A DNA stretch of 64,000 bases from Mesorhizobium onobrychidis (lineage in GTDB: Bacteria > Pseudomonadota > Alphaproteobacteria > Rhizobiales > Rhizobiaceae), in NCBI RefSeq assembly GCF_024707545.1, contig NZ_CP062229.1, positions 124,001 to 188,000 on the forward strand. Direction: 5' to 3'. Of this stretch, positions 36,410 through 44,475 are shown piece by piece (positions within the stretch are counted from its first letter, which is position 1; the number at the start of each line of letters is the position of its first letter). A model generated the notes under the pieces. The model was given only the letters and a program-made list of their open reading frames with translations. It searched no databases and was not told the origin of the DNA. The translations under genes and the position numbers were made by a program.

Positions 36410-37993
36410 ATGAGCCTTGTCAAAAAGTTCGCGACGGTCGCTTCCGGCACGCTGATGAGCCGTGCCCTCGGCTTCGGCCGTGAGATGCTGATGGCGGCCG
36501 CACTCGGCACTGGGCCGATCGCCGACGCCTTCAACGCCGCCTTCCAGTTCCCCAACACCTTTCGCCGGCTGTTTGCCGAAGGCGCCTTCAACGCCGCCTT
36601 CGTGCCGCTCTTCGCCAAGGAGATCGAGACCCACGGCACCGATGGCGCCAAGCGCTTTTCGGAAGAGGTGTTCGGCGTGCTGTTCACGGCGCTGCTGGCG
36701 CTGACCATCGCCATGGAACTGGCGATGCCGCTGATCGTGCGCTACCTGGTGGCGCCGGGCTTTGCCGACACGCCGGGAAAGTTCGAAATGACGGTCCGGC
36801 TTGCGACCATCATGTTTCCCTACCTGATCTGCATGTCGCTCGGCGCCATGATGGCCGGCATGCTGAATTCGCTGCGCCGCTATTTCGCCGCCGCGGTGGC
36901 ACCGGTATTTCTCAACATCATCCTGATCGGCGTGCTCGCCTACGCCTGGCACAAGGGATCGGACGCGCGCACCGTCGGCTTCGCATTGGCTTGGGGCGTG
37001 CTGGCGGCGGGGCTGGTCCAGTTGGCGATCGTCTGGGTGGCGGTGCGCCATGCCGGCATCTCGATCGGCTTTCGCCGGCCAAAGATGACGCCCAATGTCA
37101 AGCGGCTGCTGATCCTGGCGCTGCCGGCGGCGATCACCGGCGGCATTACCCAGATCAACCAGCTGATCGGCACGGCGATCGCCTCGGCGCAGGACAGTGC
37201 GGTGTCGTCGCTCGCCTATGCCGACCGCATTTACCAGCTGCCGCTCGGCGTCGTCGGCGTCGCCGTCGCCATCGTGCTTCTGCCCGAACTGTCGCGGGCG
37301 CTGAAGTCAGGCAATCTGATCGAGGCGGCCAATCTGCAGAACCGGTCGGTGGAGTTCACCTTGTTCCTGACCTTGCCGGCGGCGGCGGCACTGCTGGTCA
37401 TGTCGGAGCCGATCGTGGGACTGGTCTACGAACGCGGTGCATTTGCCGCCAACAACTCGACGCCGATCGTGGCGGCAATCCTGGCGATCTTCGGCTTGGG
37501 TTTGCCGGCCTTCGTGCTGATCAAGGCGTTCACGCCCGGCTATTTCGCCCGCGAAGACACGCGCACGCCGATGATCTTCGCCGCCATCTCAGTGGCGGTG
37601 AACATCACCATCGCGCTGACGCTGTTTCCGCAGATGGGCGCGCCGGGCATCGCCGTCGCCTCGGCCGTCGCCGGCTGGGTCAATGCGCTGATGCTGCTCG
37701 GCGTGCTGATCCGGCGCGGTCACTGGGGCCGCGACGTACCACTCATGAGACGCATCCCACGGCTGGTGATGTCGGCGGCGGTGATGGGCGCGGCGCTCTA
37801 TTTTGCCGAGCACTGGTTTGCCGCCCAACTGGCCTCGGCCTCACCGCTGATCGTCAAGGCTACGACGCTTCTCGCGCTGGTTGCCGGCGGAGCGTTGCTT
37901 TATTTCCTCACCGCCTTCGCCACCGGCGGCGCCGATTTCGGCATGATCCGCCGCAATATCAGGCGGAAGGGCTCCCCTTCGACTAGGGAATAG
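36410..37993 (+). CDS. murJ: Lipid II flippase MurJ (MviN)
   Basis: 527 residues with about 14 transmembrane helices. The opening MSLVKKFATVASGTLMSRALGFGREMLMAAALGTGPIADAFNAAFQFPNTFRRLFAEGAFNAAFVPLF is the MurJ signature region with the conserved Arg and Asp residues. It moves lipid II across the inner membrane for peptidoglycan synthesis. Its last 11 bp overlap the end of the convergent vapC gene. Confidence 0.96.
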   Translation: MSLVKKFATVASGTLMSRALGFGREMLMAAALGTGPIADAFNAAFQFPNTFRRLFAEGAFNAAFVPLFAKEIETHGTDGAKRFSEEVFGVLFTALLALTIAMELAMPLIVRYLVAPGFADTPGKFEMTVRLATIMFPYLICMSLGAMMAGMLNSLRRYFAAAVAPVFLNIILIGVLAYAWHKGSDARTVGFALAWGVLAAGLVQLAIVWVAVRHAGISIGFRRPKMTPNVKRLLILALPAAITGGITQINQLIGTAIASAQDSAVSSLAYADRIYQLPLGVVGVAVAIVLLPELSRALKSGNLIEAANLQNRSVEFTLFLTLPAAAALLVMSEPIVGLVYERGAFAANNSTPIVAAILAIFGLGLPAFVLIKAFTPGYFAREDTRTPMIFAAISVAVNITIALTLFPQMGAPGIAVASAVAGWVNALMLLGVLIRRGHWGRDVPLMRRIPRLVMSAAVMGAALYFAEHWFAAQLASASPLIVKATTLLALVAGGALLYFLTAFATGGADFGMIRRNIRRKGSPSTRE

Positions 37994-38387
37994 TCTCCAG
38001 ATCCGTAAGCCGGAACTCGTCCGCCGTCGAAAGCATCGGAACGGCGTAGTGGCGCGCGCAAGCGTAGTGAAAGCAATCCGCGAGGTTGAGGCGATTTGGC
38101 CCGGATCGAAATCGCATGGCTGCATCCAACGACAGCGAGACTGCGGCTGACGGATCGGGCAGATCACGAACCGCGATATCTCGTTGCTCCAGGAATGCGG
38201 TGACCAGACGCCTGCTGTCGTCGACGGAAATCGCGAACTTGTCCGGGCGCGCAAGAGCCACCGCCGCTTCCCATACGGCTATCGCGGACGTGAACCGTTC
38301 TGCAGCTTTAACCACGGCGTCGGAACAGCGCTCCGCTTCGTCCTCTTCGCTCAGGATGGCGATTATCGCGGCCGCATCGATGAACAT
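37983..38387 (-). CDS. vapC: VapC-type PIN-domain ribonuclease toxin
   Basis: 134 residues. MFIDAAAIIAILSEEDEAE gives the first PIN acidic residue (D4), with Glu in VWEAAVAL and C-terminal Asp in NLADCFHYACARHYAVPMLSTADEF. PIN toxins cleave RNA, often initiator tRNA. The ATG at 38387 overlaps the antitoxin stop by one base, the normal order for a vapBC pair. The 3' end overlaps murJ by 11 bp tail to tail. Confidence 0.92.
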   Translation of the reverse strand: MFIDAAAIIAILSEEDEAERCSDAVVKAAERFTSAIAVWEAAVALARPDKFAISVDDSRRLVTAFLEQRDIAVRDLPDPSAAVSLSLDAAMRFRSGPNRLNLADCFHYACARHYAVPMLSTADEFRLTDLETIP

Positions 38388-38632
38388 CAGCTCTCCCCGG
38401 ACATTTCATCGAAGACCGAGCGAGGGAGTGGCCTGCGCGCCTTGTCGTTCAGCTTGATGCCGATTTCCGCGCGAAGGCGGGCGGCGGTTTGGAGAGGCGT
38501 CTCGCGGTTGCGCCGACGCTCCAAAGCTTCACGCATGGCGATCACAATCGCCTCGGTGATGCCGACGCCCTCAAGCTTGGCGAAAGCACGCGTCAGATTG
38601 TCCGCCTCCTTGTTGTTGATATTGATCGTCAT
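38387..38632 (-). CDS. vapB: VapB-type antitoxin (Rv0623-like)
   Basis: 81 residues. MTININNKEADNLTRAFAKLEGVGITEAIVIAMREALERRRN is a ribbon-helix-helix DNA-binding start, and the C-terminal RPLPRSVFDEMSGES is the toxin-binding tail. It neutralises VapC and, with it, represses its own promoter; a palindrome is found just upstream at 38650-38678. Confidence 0.9.
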   Translation of the reverse strand: MTININNKEADNLTRAFAKLEGVGITEAIVIAMREALERRRNRETPLQTAARLRAEIGIKLNDKARRPLPRSVFDEMSGES

Positions 38633-38649
38633 CGGTTTTGTCCCATTGG

Positions 38650-38678
38650 TGTAGATGATATTATGTAGCTATCTACAT
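38650..38678. promoter_or_regulatory. vapBC operator
   Basis: Two nested inverted repeats: TGTAGAT (38650-38656) with ATCTACA (38671-38677), and the 16-bp palindrome ATGTAGCTATCTACAT (38663-38678). They lie 18-46 bp upstream of vapB, and TGTAGAT/ATCTACA arms are typical of ribbon-helix-helix antitoxin operators. Confidence 0.7.
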
Positions 38679-38988
38679 TGCCTCGTCAACGCCGGGCGAA
38701 ACGGAAGCGATCGCCTCGGCGCTAAGCCATTTTTGTTCTCGCTTTGTGCCGGCAGTTATGCTATCAACTTTACCACGGTGCTGATTTGCGCCGACAACCC
38801 GCCGCAAGGCGGGTTTTTGTTTCTAGTCGGGGCTATCCTCCCTCTTGCGGCGCCTTACTCAGCCGAGGCCAGGCGCTGCGCCGCTCATCCAACAGCCTCT
38901 TGATCCGCTCCCCGCTCTCGTCCATAAGCGCGCCGTCGAAAGACTTTCGCCGCGCGCGAAACGGCCCTCCACAAGCCAGGGAAATCCC
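38679..38988. other. Intergenic region between vapB and trpS
   Basis: 310 bases without a supported protein gene. They hold the trpS leader and a rightward intrinsic terminator at 38797-38819 that follows no annotated rightward gene except murJ, 0.8 kb upstream. A TATCAA hexamer at 38763-38768 could be a -10 for a short RNA of about 50 nt, but no good -35 is seen. Confidence 0.4.
38797..38819 (+). terminator. Orphan intrinsic terminator
   Basis: ACCCGCC (38797-38803), GCAA tetraloop, GGCGGGT (38808-38814) and a T-rich tail TTTTGTTT make a textbook rho-independent terminator pointing right. It lies about 170 bp before trpS, so it ends a transcript that begins in the vapB-trpS gap or attenuates the trpS leader. 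Confidence 0.75.
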
Positions 38989-40101
38989 ATGACTGACTCC
39001 AATCAGCCCGCCTTCAATCAGCCTGCCTTCAATCAGCCTGCCTTCAAGCCACTCGTCTTTTCCGGCGTCCAGCCGACCGGCAATTTGCATCTCGGCAATT
39101 ATCTCGGCGCCATCAAGAAATTCGTCGCCCTGCAGGATACCTCCGATTGCATCTATTGCGTCGTCGACCTGCATTCGCTGACCGCGCAGCTTGTCCATGA
39201 CGATCTCAAGGACCAGACGCGCTCGATCACCGCGGCGTTTCTCGCCTCCGGCATCGACCCGAAGAAGCACATCGTCTTCAACCAGTCGCGGGTCATGCAG
39301 CACGCCGAGCTTGCCTGGATCTTCAACTGCGTGGCCCGCATCGGCTGGATGAACCGGATGACCCAGTTCAAGGACAAGGCCGGCAAGGATCGCGAAAACG
39401 CCTCACTTGGGCTGCTTGCCTATCCGAGCCTGATGGCGGCCGACATCCTCGTCTACCGCGCCACCCATGTGCCGGTCGGCGATGACCAGAAGCAGCATCT
39501 GGAGCTGACACGCGACATCGCGCAAAAATTCAACAACGACTTCTCGGACCGCATCGCCGGCCTTGGCGTCGGCGTCGAGATGAAGGTCGGCGAGGAGACG
39601 GTGAACGGCTATTTCCCGCTGACAGAACCGATCATCGGCGGACCGGCGGCGCGCATCATGTCGCTGCGCGACGGCTCGAAGAAGATGTCGAAGTCGGATC
39701 CGTCGGACCTGTCGCGCATCAATCTGACCGACGATGCCGACACCATCTCCAAGAAGATCCGCAAGGCCAAGACCGACCCCGAGGCGTTGCCCGGGGAATT
39801 GGACGGCCTGGCCAGCCGGCCCGAAGCCGAAAACCTCGTCGGCATCTATGCAGGTCTCGCCGAGATATCGAAGGAGGCGGTGCTGAAAGAGTTCGGCGGC
39901 CAGCAATTTTCGGTGTTCAAGCCGGCACTGGCCGACCTTGCCGTGGAAAAGCTGGCGCCGGTCGCCGGCGAAATGCGCCGCATTTCCGATGATCGCGCCT
40001 ATGTCGATGCGGTGCTCAGGGATGGCGGCGAGCGGGCCGGCGCCTTGGCCGAGGCGACGATGAAGACCGTGCGCGACATCATCGGCCTGCTGCAAAGCTG
40101 A
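38989..40101 (+). CDS. trpS: Tryptophan-tRNA ligase
   Basis: 370 residues from ATG 38989. The class I HIGH motif appears as [12 protein letters not shown] and the KMSKS loop as [20 protein letters not shown] and [15 protein letters not shown] are standard. It charges tRNA-Trp. The first 20 residues contain a threefold (N)QPAF repeat, absent from ordinary TrpS, before the catalytic core begins at [12 protein letters not shown]. The frame is open upstream but not conserved. Confidence 0.96.
   Translation: MTDSNQPAFNQPAFNQPAFKPLVFSGVQPTGNLHLGNYLGAIKKFVALQDTSDCIYCVVDLHSLTAQLVHDDLKDQTRSITAAFLASGIDPKKHIVFNQSRVMQHAELAWIFNCVARIGWMNRMTQFKDKAGKDRENASLGLLAYPSLMAADILVYRATHVPVGDDQKQHLELTRDIAQKFNNDFSDRIAGLGVGVEMKVGEETVNGYFPLTEPIIGGPAARIMSLRDGSKKMSKSDPSDLSRINLTDDADTISKKIRKAKTDPEALPGELDGLASRPEAENLVGIYAGLAEISKEAVLKEFGGQQFSVFKPALADLAVEKLAPVAGEMRRISDDRAYVDAVLRDGGERAGALAEATMKTVRDIIGLLQS
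39001..39045 (+). repeat. Three 15-bp tandem repeats in the trpS 5' end
   Basis: AATCAGCCCGCCTTC, then AATCAGCCTGCCTTC twice, exactly in frame, encoding NQPAF three times. The units differ at one base. Copy number change would alter protein length by five residues without a frameshift. Confidence 0.9.
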
Positions 40102-40104
40102 ACC

Positions 40105-40147
40105 TTAAGCGCCGCGCGTCCATTTGGACGCGCAAAAGACGCTCTAA
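40105..40147. repeat. Small palindromic repeat, family P copy 2
   Basis: TTAAGCGCCGCGCGTCC-ATTT-GGACGCGC-AAAAGACGCTCT. The GCGCGTCC/GGACGCGC arms are perfect. It lies just after trpS and could end its transcript. Confidence 0.7.
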
Positions 40148-40234
40148 CGCACCAGCATCGCTACATCTGCCGGTCGCTTGCGGCCGGGCTGTCCCGGTGG
40201 CAGATTGCGACCGAAACCATCGAACAGGGTGAAT

Positions 40235-40726
40235 ATGGTCTCCAAACGTCTCAGCCGCGAAGCCGGCCATCGCCGCAAGTTCCTGGCGATCATCGACGAC
40301 ACGCCCGAATGCGAGCGGGCCGTCGTCTACGCCTCGAAACGCGCGCAGAGCACCAACGGCGTGCTGGTGCTGCTCTATGTGATCGAGCCCGACGATTTCC
40401 AGCATTGGCTGGGCGTCGAGAAGATCATGCGCGAGGAGGCCACCGCCACCGCGCGGGCGGCGCTTGATGCGTACGCGAACAAGGTGCGCCAGAAACTCGG
40501 CATCGAGCCGGAACTGGTGGTGCGCGAAGGCAAGCCGACCGAAGAGATCCACAAATTGATCGAGGAAGACCAGGATATTGCCATCCTCGTGCTGGCGGCC
40601 GGCGCCGGCAAGGAGGGGCCGGGTCCGCTGGTCGGCGCGGTCGCCGGCAAGGGCGCCGCCTTCCCGATCCCGGTGACGGTGGTGCCGCAGAACCTGTCGG
40701 ACGAAGAAATCGACAGCCTGGCCTAA
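40235..40726 (+). CDS. Universal stress protein (UspA family)
   Basis: 163 residues from ATG 40235 (GTG 40229 is an alternative). RKFLAIIDDTPECERAVVYASKRA is the UspA opening with the strand-1 Asp, and the middle VLVLLYVIEPDDFQHWLG and end FPIPVTVVPQNL fit the fold. The ATP loop GxxGxG(S/T) is not clear (ILVLAAGAGKEGPGPLVG). Stress function inferred from family only. Its stop codon lies in the arm of repeat Q2. Confidence 0.87.
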   Translation: MVSKRLSREAGHRRKFLAIIDDTPECERAVVYASKRAQSTNGVLVLLYVIEPDDFQHWLGVEKIMREEATATARAALDAYANKVRQKLGIEPELVVREGKPTEEIHKLIEEDQDIAILVLAAGAGKEGPGPLVGAVAGKGAAFPIPVTVVPQNLSDEEIDSLA

Positions 40727-40869
40727 GGTAAGTTGATATTCAGGTGAGGCCGGCCTGCGAACCTCGGTTTCCTGCGCTTCCGGTGCTCACGTACCCAAAA
40801 GTACGCTCCGCTCCGGTTCTCGGAATCCACCATTCTCGGCGCGGCCTGACCTGAATCTCAACACACCTT
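40724..40869. repeat. RIME-like palindromic element, family Q copy 2
   Basis: Inverted copy of the element at 21836-21973. Shared segments include TGATATTCAGGTGA, CGGTTTCCTG-GCTTCCGGT, CTCCGGTTCTCGGA and CACCATTCTC..GCGCGGCCTGACC. The arms TAAGGT..GTTGA and TCAACACACCTTA pair, and the usp stop codon is inside the left arm. The loop CACGTACCCAAAAGTACGC forms a sub-hairpin. Confidence 0.8.
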
Positions 40870-40900
40870 AGCGCAAAATCCCTGGCCAGCGCAAAAATCG

Positions 40901-40950
40901 AAGTGCCACAGCCCTTGCACGTCCAATAAGGACGCGCGGCGCTGTAGAAG
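40901..40950. repeat. Small palindromic repeat, family P copy 3
   Basis: AAGTGCCACAGCCCTTGCACGTCC, then AATA, GGACGCGCGGCGCTGTAG: the reverse orientation of copy 4 at 48105. It lies in the 196-bp stretch between repeat Q2 and the Nfu gene. The rest of that stretch shows no feature beyond a likely promoter for the Nfu gene. Confidence 0.7.
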
Positions 40951-41065
40951 AAAATTCATTCTCTCGGGCGGCCGTTCCGGCGATGGCTTTCGCTTGAATG
41001 TCCTGCCGATAAGGCCTATTTAGAATTATTCCAAACTATCTGCCCGAATGGGCACGGAGACATCC

Positions 41066-41635
41066 ATGTTCATCCAGACCGAATCGACGCCAAATCCGGC
41101 GACATTGAAGTTCCTGCCCGGCAAGGAAGTGCTTGTCGAAGGCACCGCCGATTTCCGCGATGCCGACAGCGCCGCTACGGCTTCGCCGCTGGCCGGCCGG
41201 CTGTTCGAAATCCCCGGCGTCACCGGCGTCTTCTTCGGCTATGATTTCGTCACCGTGACCAAGGACGGCCCCGACTGGCAGCATCTGAAGCCGGCGATCC
41301 TCGGCGCCATCATGGAACATTTCATGTCCGGCGCGCCGGTGATGGCCAAGGCCGGCCCCGCCGCCGAGACCAGCCAGACCGGCGAATTCTACGACAAGGC
41401 CGACGAGGAGTTGGTCATCACCATCAAGGAACTGCTCGACACACGGGTGCGCCCGGCCGTCGCCCAGGACGGCGGCGACATCACCTTCCGCGGTTTCGAG
41501 AACGGCACCGTGTTCCTGCACATGAAGGGCGCCTGCGCCGGCTGCCCGTCATCGACGGCGACACTGAAGCACGGCATCCAGAACCTGCTCCGGCATTTTG
41601 TGCCCGAGGTGCAGCAGGTCGAACAGGTCTCTTAA
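41066..41635 (+). CDS. NifU/Nfu-type iron-sulphur cluster carrier
   Basis: 189 residues from ATG 41066 with a GGAG site upstream. The N-terminal Nfu_N domain starts MFIQTESTPNPATLKFLPG and the C-terminal NifU-like domain holds the cluster-binding CxxC in MKGACAGCPSSTATLKHGI. It resembles mitochondrial NFU1 and delivers [4Fe-4S] clusters to client enzymes. It ends 42 bp before a bidirectional terminator. Confidence 0.95.
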   Translation: MFIQTESTPNPATLKFLPGKEVLVEGTADFRDADSAATASPLAGRLFEIPGVTGVFFGYDFVTVTKDGPDWQHLKPAILGAIMEHFMSGAPVMAKAGPAAETSQTGEFYDKADEELVITIKELLDTRVRPAVAQDGGDITFRGFENGTVFLHMKGACAGCPSSTATLKHGIQNLLRHFVPEVQQVEQVS

Positions 41636-41676
41636 AGCGCAAAAAAACGTCATGCGCCTTTCGCGCGATAACAAAA

Positions 41677-41707
41677 AACCGGGCCAAAGTGCCCGGTTTT
41701 CTGTTTT
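41677..41707. terminator. Bidirectional intrinsic terminator
   Basis: AACCGGGC (41677-41684), loop CAAAGT, GCCCGGTT (41691-41698), with a T-run on the right (TTTTCTGTTTTGG) and an A-run on the left (AACAAAAAACC). It lies between the convergent Nfu and L,D-transpeptidase genes and can serve both. Confidence 0.85.
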
Positions 41708-41748
41708 GGGACGTCTGTTGTTGCCTAGACGGTCCGCTATGAAAGTTT

Positions 41749-42366
41749 TTACAAGACGATGACTTTAGCGCCGACCGAGGTGCGGTCGTAAAGGTCGATG
41801 ATGTCCTGGTTCATCAGCCGGATGCAGCCCGACGACATTGCCTTGCCAATCGAGTTCCACTCCGGGCTGCCATGCAGGCGGTAGCCTGAATCGCCGCCCT
41901 TGTTGAACAGATACAGGGCGCGCGCGCCGAGTGGGTTCGTCAATCCGGGCTCCATGCCGCCGGCAAATTTTGCGAGTTCCGGCTGGCGCCTGATCATCGC
42001 CGAAGGCGGCGTCCATGTCGGCCATTCGCGCTTCACCGCGATGCGGGCGGTGCCGCGCCACTCAAAACCCTCGCGGCCGACGCCGATGCCGTAACGCATC
42101 GCCTCGCCGCCGCCCATGACGTAATAGAGAAACTTGTTCTGCGTATCGACGACGATGGTGCCCGGCTTCTCATCGGTGTCGTAGCTAACGACCTGCCGGC
42201 GGTACTTGAACGGCACCTTTTCGATCGGAATGCGCGGCAGTTGATAGCCCGCATCGGTCATCGGGCCATAGTTGTTGGTGAATATCTGCGAGCCGATGGT
42301 GCTGCAACCAGCAATAGCCGTCGACAGCGCAAGTGCGGCGACGATTGCGAATGACTTCATGCGCAT
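41749..42366 (-). CDS. L,D-transpeptidase lipoprotein (YkuD/ErfK family)
   Basis: 205 residues. MRMKSFAIVAALALSTAIAGC is a lipoprotein signal with lipobox IAGC. The YkuD domain has YLFNKGGDSGYRLHGSPEWNSIG and the catalytic SSGCIRLMNQDIIDLY (His and Cys). It should make 3-3 peptidoglycan cross-links or anchor envelope proteins in the periplasm. ATG 42360 is an alternative start two codons on. Confidence 0.92.
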   Translation of the reverse strand: MRMKSFAIVAALALSTAIAGCSTIGSQIFTNNYGPMTDAGYQLPRIPIEKVPFKYRRQVVSYDTDEKPGTIVVDTQNKFLYYVMGGGEAMRYGIGVGREGFEWRGTARIAVKREWPTWTPPSAMIRRQPELAKFAGGMEPGLTNPLGARALYLFNKGGDSGYRLHGSPEWNSIGKAMSSGCIRLMNQDIIDLYDRTSVGAKVIVL

Positions 42367-42485
42367 GAAAAGGTCCGATGCCCCGCCCAAAAGGTAGCGG
42401 CACGAGACGGCCGCCTTATCGCCATCATTCATGCTGGCATTTGCTTTGCTTGCCAAGCGGGCGATGCCTATATGGAGGGGCTTAC

Positions 42486-42542
42486 ATGCCGGTAAGTCCG
42501 CAACTGTGGCTTTTCGGCAACGACCTCTATAAGATTATGTAG
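42486..42542 (+). CDS. Possible 18-residue peptide upstream of cueR
   Basis: ATG 42486 has a strong GGAGGGG ribosome site 5 bases upstream, better than many genes here. The frame encodes MPVSPQLWLFGNDLYKIM and stops at 42542, 49 bp before cueR. The peptide is hydrophobic-aromatic. It may be a leader or a chance site; no family is known to me. Confidence 0.35.
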   Translation: MPVSPQLWLFGNDLYKIM

Positions 42543-42591
42543 GAAATTCAATGGGGCTGTCCGCCAGACCGCCGAAGTCAAGGAGCCCATC

Positions 42592-43014
42592 ATGAATGTC
42601 GGAGATGCCGCCCAGCGTTCCGGCCTGCCGGCCAAGACCATTCGCTACTATGAGGAGATCGGCCTGATCCGACCGCAGCGCGCCGGCAACGGCTACCGCG
42701 ACTATTCGGGCGACGACATCCACCGGCTGATCTTTCTGCGCCGCGCGCGAAATCTCGGCTTTTCCATCGACGACTGCCGCCAGTTGATGGCGCTCTACCA
42801 AGACCGCAGCCGCGCCAGCCATGACGTACGCGAGATCGCCGCCGCGCATGTGAGTGCAATCGAGGAGAAGGTGCGCGAGCTGCAGTCGATGCGCTCGACC
42901 CTGCAGAAGCTGATCCATGCCTGCCACGGCGACGACAGACCGGGCTGCCCGATCCTGGACGATATTGCGGGGGCTGCACTGCCAAGTGATAAAGTCGTTT
43001 CCGCACAGGTGTGA
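42592..43014 (+). CDS. cueR: MerR-family copper regulator CueR/HmrR
   Basis: 140 residues. The N-terminal MerR HTH is MNVGDAAQRSGLPAKTIRYYEEIGLI, followed by GYRDYSGDDIHRLIFLRRAR and a long coiled dimer helix. The metal loop ACHGDDRPGCPIL puts C111 and C119 where CueR uses C112 and C120 for Cu(I), and Ser76 matches the Ser that marks monovalent-metal sensors. AAGGAG precedes the ATG. It most likely activates copA, 9.5 kb to the left, through the operator at 33157-33187. Confidence 0.92.
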   Translation: MNVGDAAQRSGLPAKTIRYYEEIGLIRPQRAGNGYRDYSGDDIHRLIFLRRARNLGFSIDDCRQLMALYQDRSRASHDVREIAAAHVSAIEEKVRELQSMRSTLQKLIHACHGDDRPGCPILDDIAGAALPSDKVVSAQV

Positions 43015-43160
43015 AGGTTGCGCGGCGCTGCGCCAAGGCGTCCCGGTTGTGATCGAGGCGGACGCGGACGGAAGGGCCTGACCCTCAAAGGGTAATCGCG
43101 GCAGATAAACGAGCCGGTGCGCCGTCAGCGCGACGAGACCATGCGCTAGGTCCGGTGGTG

Positions 43161-43949
43161 CTATTCGTGCCGCCAGATCTTGTAGGCTGAGATCACCAGA
43201 ATTGCCGCCAGCAACGGGAGCAGGATTTGCTCGGGGGCCACTCCAAGCAACCGCCCACCGATATATGTCCCGACAGTCGAACCGGCAGCCATGGCCAGCA
43301 AGAACGCCTTGTTCCTGCCGATGACTGAAAAGCTTTGGTCGCGGCTGTAGCGCATGAAGCCGACCAGCATCGTCGGCAGGCTTACCGCCAGCGATAGAGA
43401 GCCCGCCAGCTTGATGTCGGCACCGAACAGAAGGACAAGTGTCGGGATAAGCAGTTCACCGCCTGCCACGCCCAGCAGGGATGCCACGACGCCGATGGCA
43501 AACCCTGCAATGATCCCGGCAACGATCAATGCGGCTCCGGTGACCAATTGCAATCCTGTAGCACCAGGATCATGGCCGAAAACCAAGACGATCGCGACAA
43601 GGATCAGCAGCGCGGCAATCACCTTGTAAAGCGTTGCGGACTGGAGGCGCGTTGCCCATCCTGCCCCAAACCAAGCGCCTAGAAGGCTGCCAGCCAAGAG
43701 ATTGAGTATGATCGGCCATTGTGCGGCTACCGACGCTAGCGGCACTGTTGTGGCCCGGAATGGCAGCGCTGTAGCGACGACAACCAAGCTGGCGGCCTTG
43801 TTCAAGATGACGGCTTCAAGGGCGGCAAATCGAAACAGACCAATCAGGAACGGCAAACGAAATTCTGCACCGCCAAGGCCGATCAAGCCGCCAAGCGAAC
43901 CAACACCGGTTCCAACTGCAAATGCACCAAGGCCACGACGTTCTATCAT
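43161..43949 (-). CDS. TauE/SafE (TSUP) family permease
   Basis: 262 residues with about eight helices in two repeats: GTGVGSLGGLIGLGGAEFRLPFLIG, and FAIGVVASLLGVAGGELLIPTLVLLFG. The paired G-GxxG-GGxxxxP motifs are the TSUP signature. Members move sulphite, sulphoacetate or related organosulphur anions; the substrate is unknown. ATG 43949 is chosen since the upstream extension is not hydrophobic or conserved. Confidence 0.88.
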   Translation of the reverse strand: MIERRGLGAFAVGTGVGSLGGLIGLGGAEFRLPFLIGLFRFAALEAVILNKAASLVVVATALPFRATTVPLASVAAQWPIILNLLAGSLLGAWFGAGWATRLQSATLYKVIAALLILVAIVLVFGHDPGATGLQLVTGAALIVAGIIAGFAIGVVASLLGVAGGELLIPTLVLLFGADIKLAGSLSLAVSLPTMLVGFMRYSRDQSFSVIGRNKAFLLAMAAGSTVGTYIGGRLLGVAPEQILLPLLAAILVISAYKIWRHE

Positions 43950-44060
43950 TGAACCGATATGCCGTGGCGAGACTCGGAATGCTAGCCGTTTCCAGGTTGG
44001 GTTTGTCCATGCAATCGCTATCGGCGGCAGGGTCGATGGTTGATGCAACTACAGTGCAGA

Positions 44061-44297
44061 TCAGGCGATACCGTCGACACGCTCGGCTATGGCGAATGCC
44101 TGTAGGTTCCTTGCCTTGCCGTGGTCTTCTTCGGCGTTGGCGATAATCGAGAAGAACGCCGCACGGGCGATGTCCTTCTTTGACGCGTTCGGGTGTTCCT
44201 TCCTAGCCGCTTTGATCAATTGCTTGGGTGCCATGTCAGGCGTCACGACCCGCATCAGTGTGTCGGCTATCGCCTGCATCTCGTCCGCGTTCATCAT
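44061..44297 (-). CDS. Small conserved-looking protein of unknown function
   Basis: 78 residues with an excellent TAAGGAG site just before the tandem ATGs at 44297 and 44294. It is helical and charged: NADEMQAIADTLMRVVTPDMAPKQLIKAARKEHPNASKKDIARAAFFSIIANAEEDHGKARNLQAFAIAE. No signal or membrane segment and no family I recognise. It lies upstream of the TSUP permease on the same strand, 111 bp away. Confidence 0.7.
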   Translation of the reverse strand: MMNADEMQAIADTLMRVVTPDMAPKQLIKAARKEHPNASKKDIARAAFFSIIANAEEDHGKARNLQAFAIAERVDGIA

Positions 44298-44475
44298 CCA
44301 AACTCCTTAGAGCCACCCGCATTCGCACAGTATCTCATATTCCTAATGTGTGGAAACGTGCGGCGTTCGTTTGGGAACCAACCGAGATTTCACGTAAAAT
44401 CCACACACGCATGCGCGCCTTGGGTGCATCAAAAAGGCGGTTCAAACCGTGAACAAAGTCTGGCATGGTGCCGCC

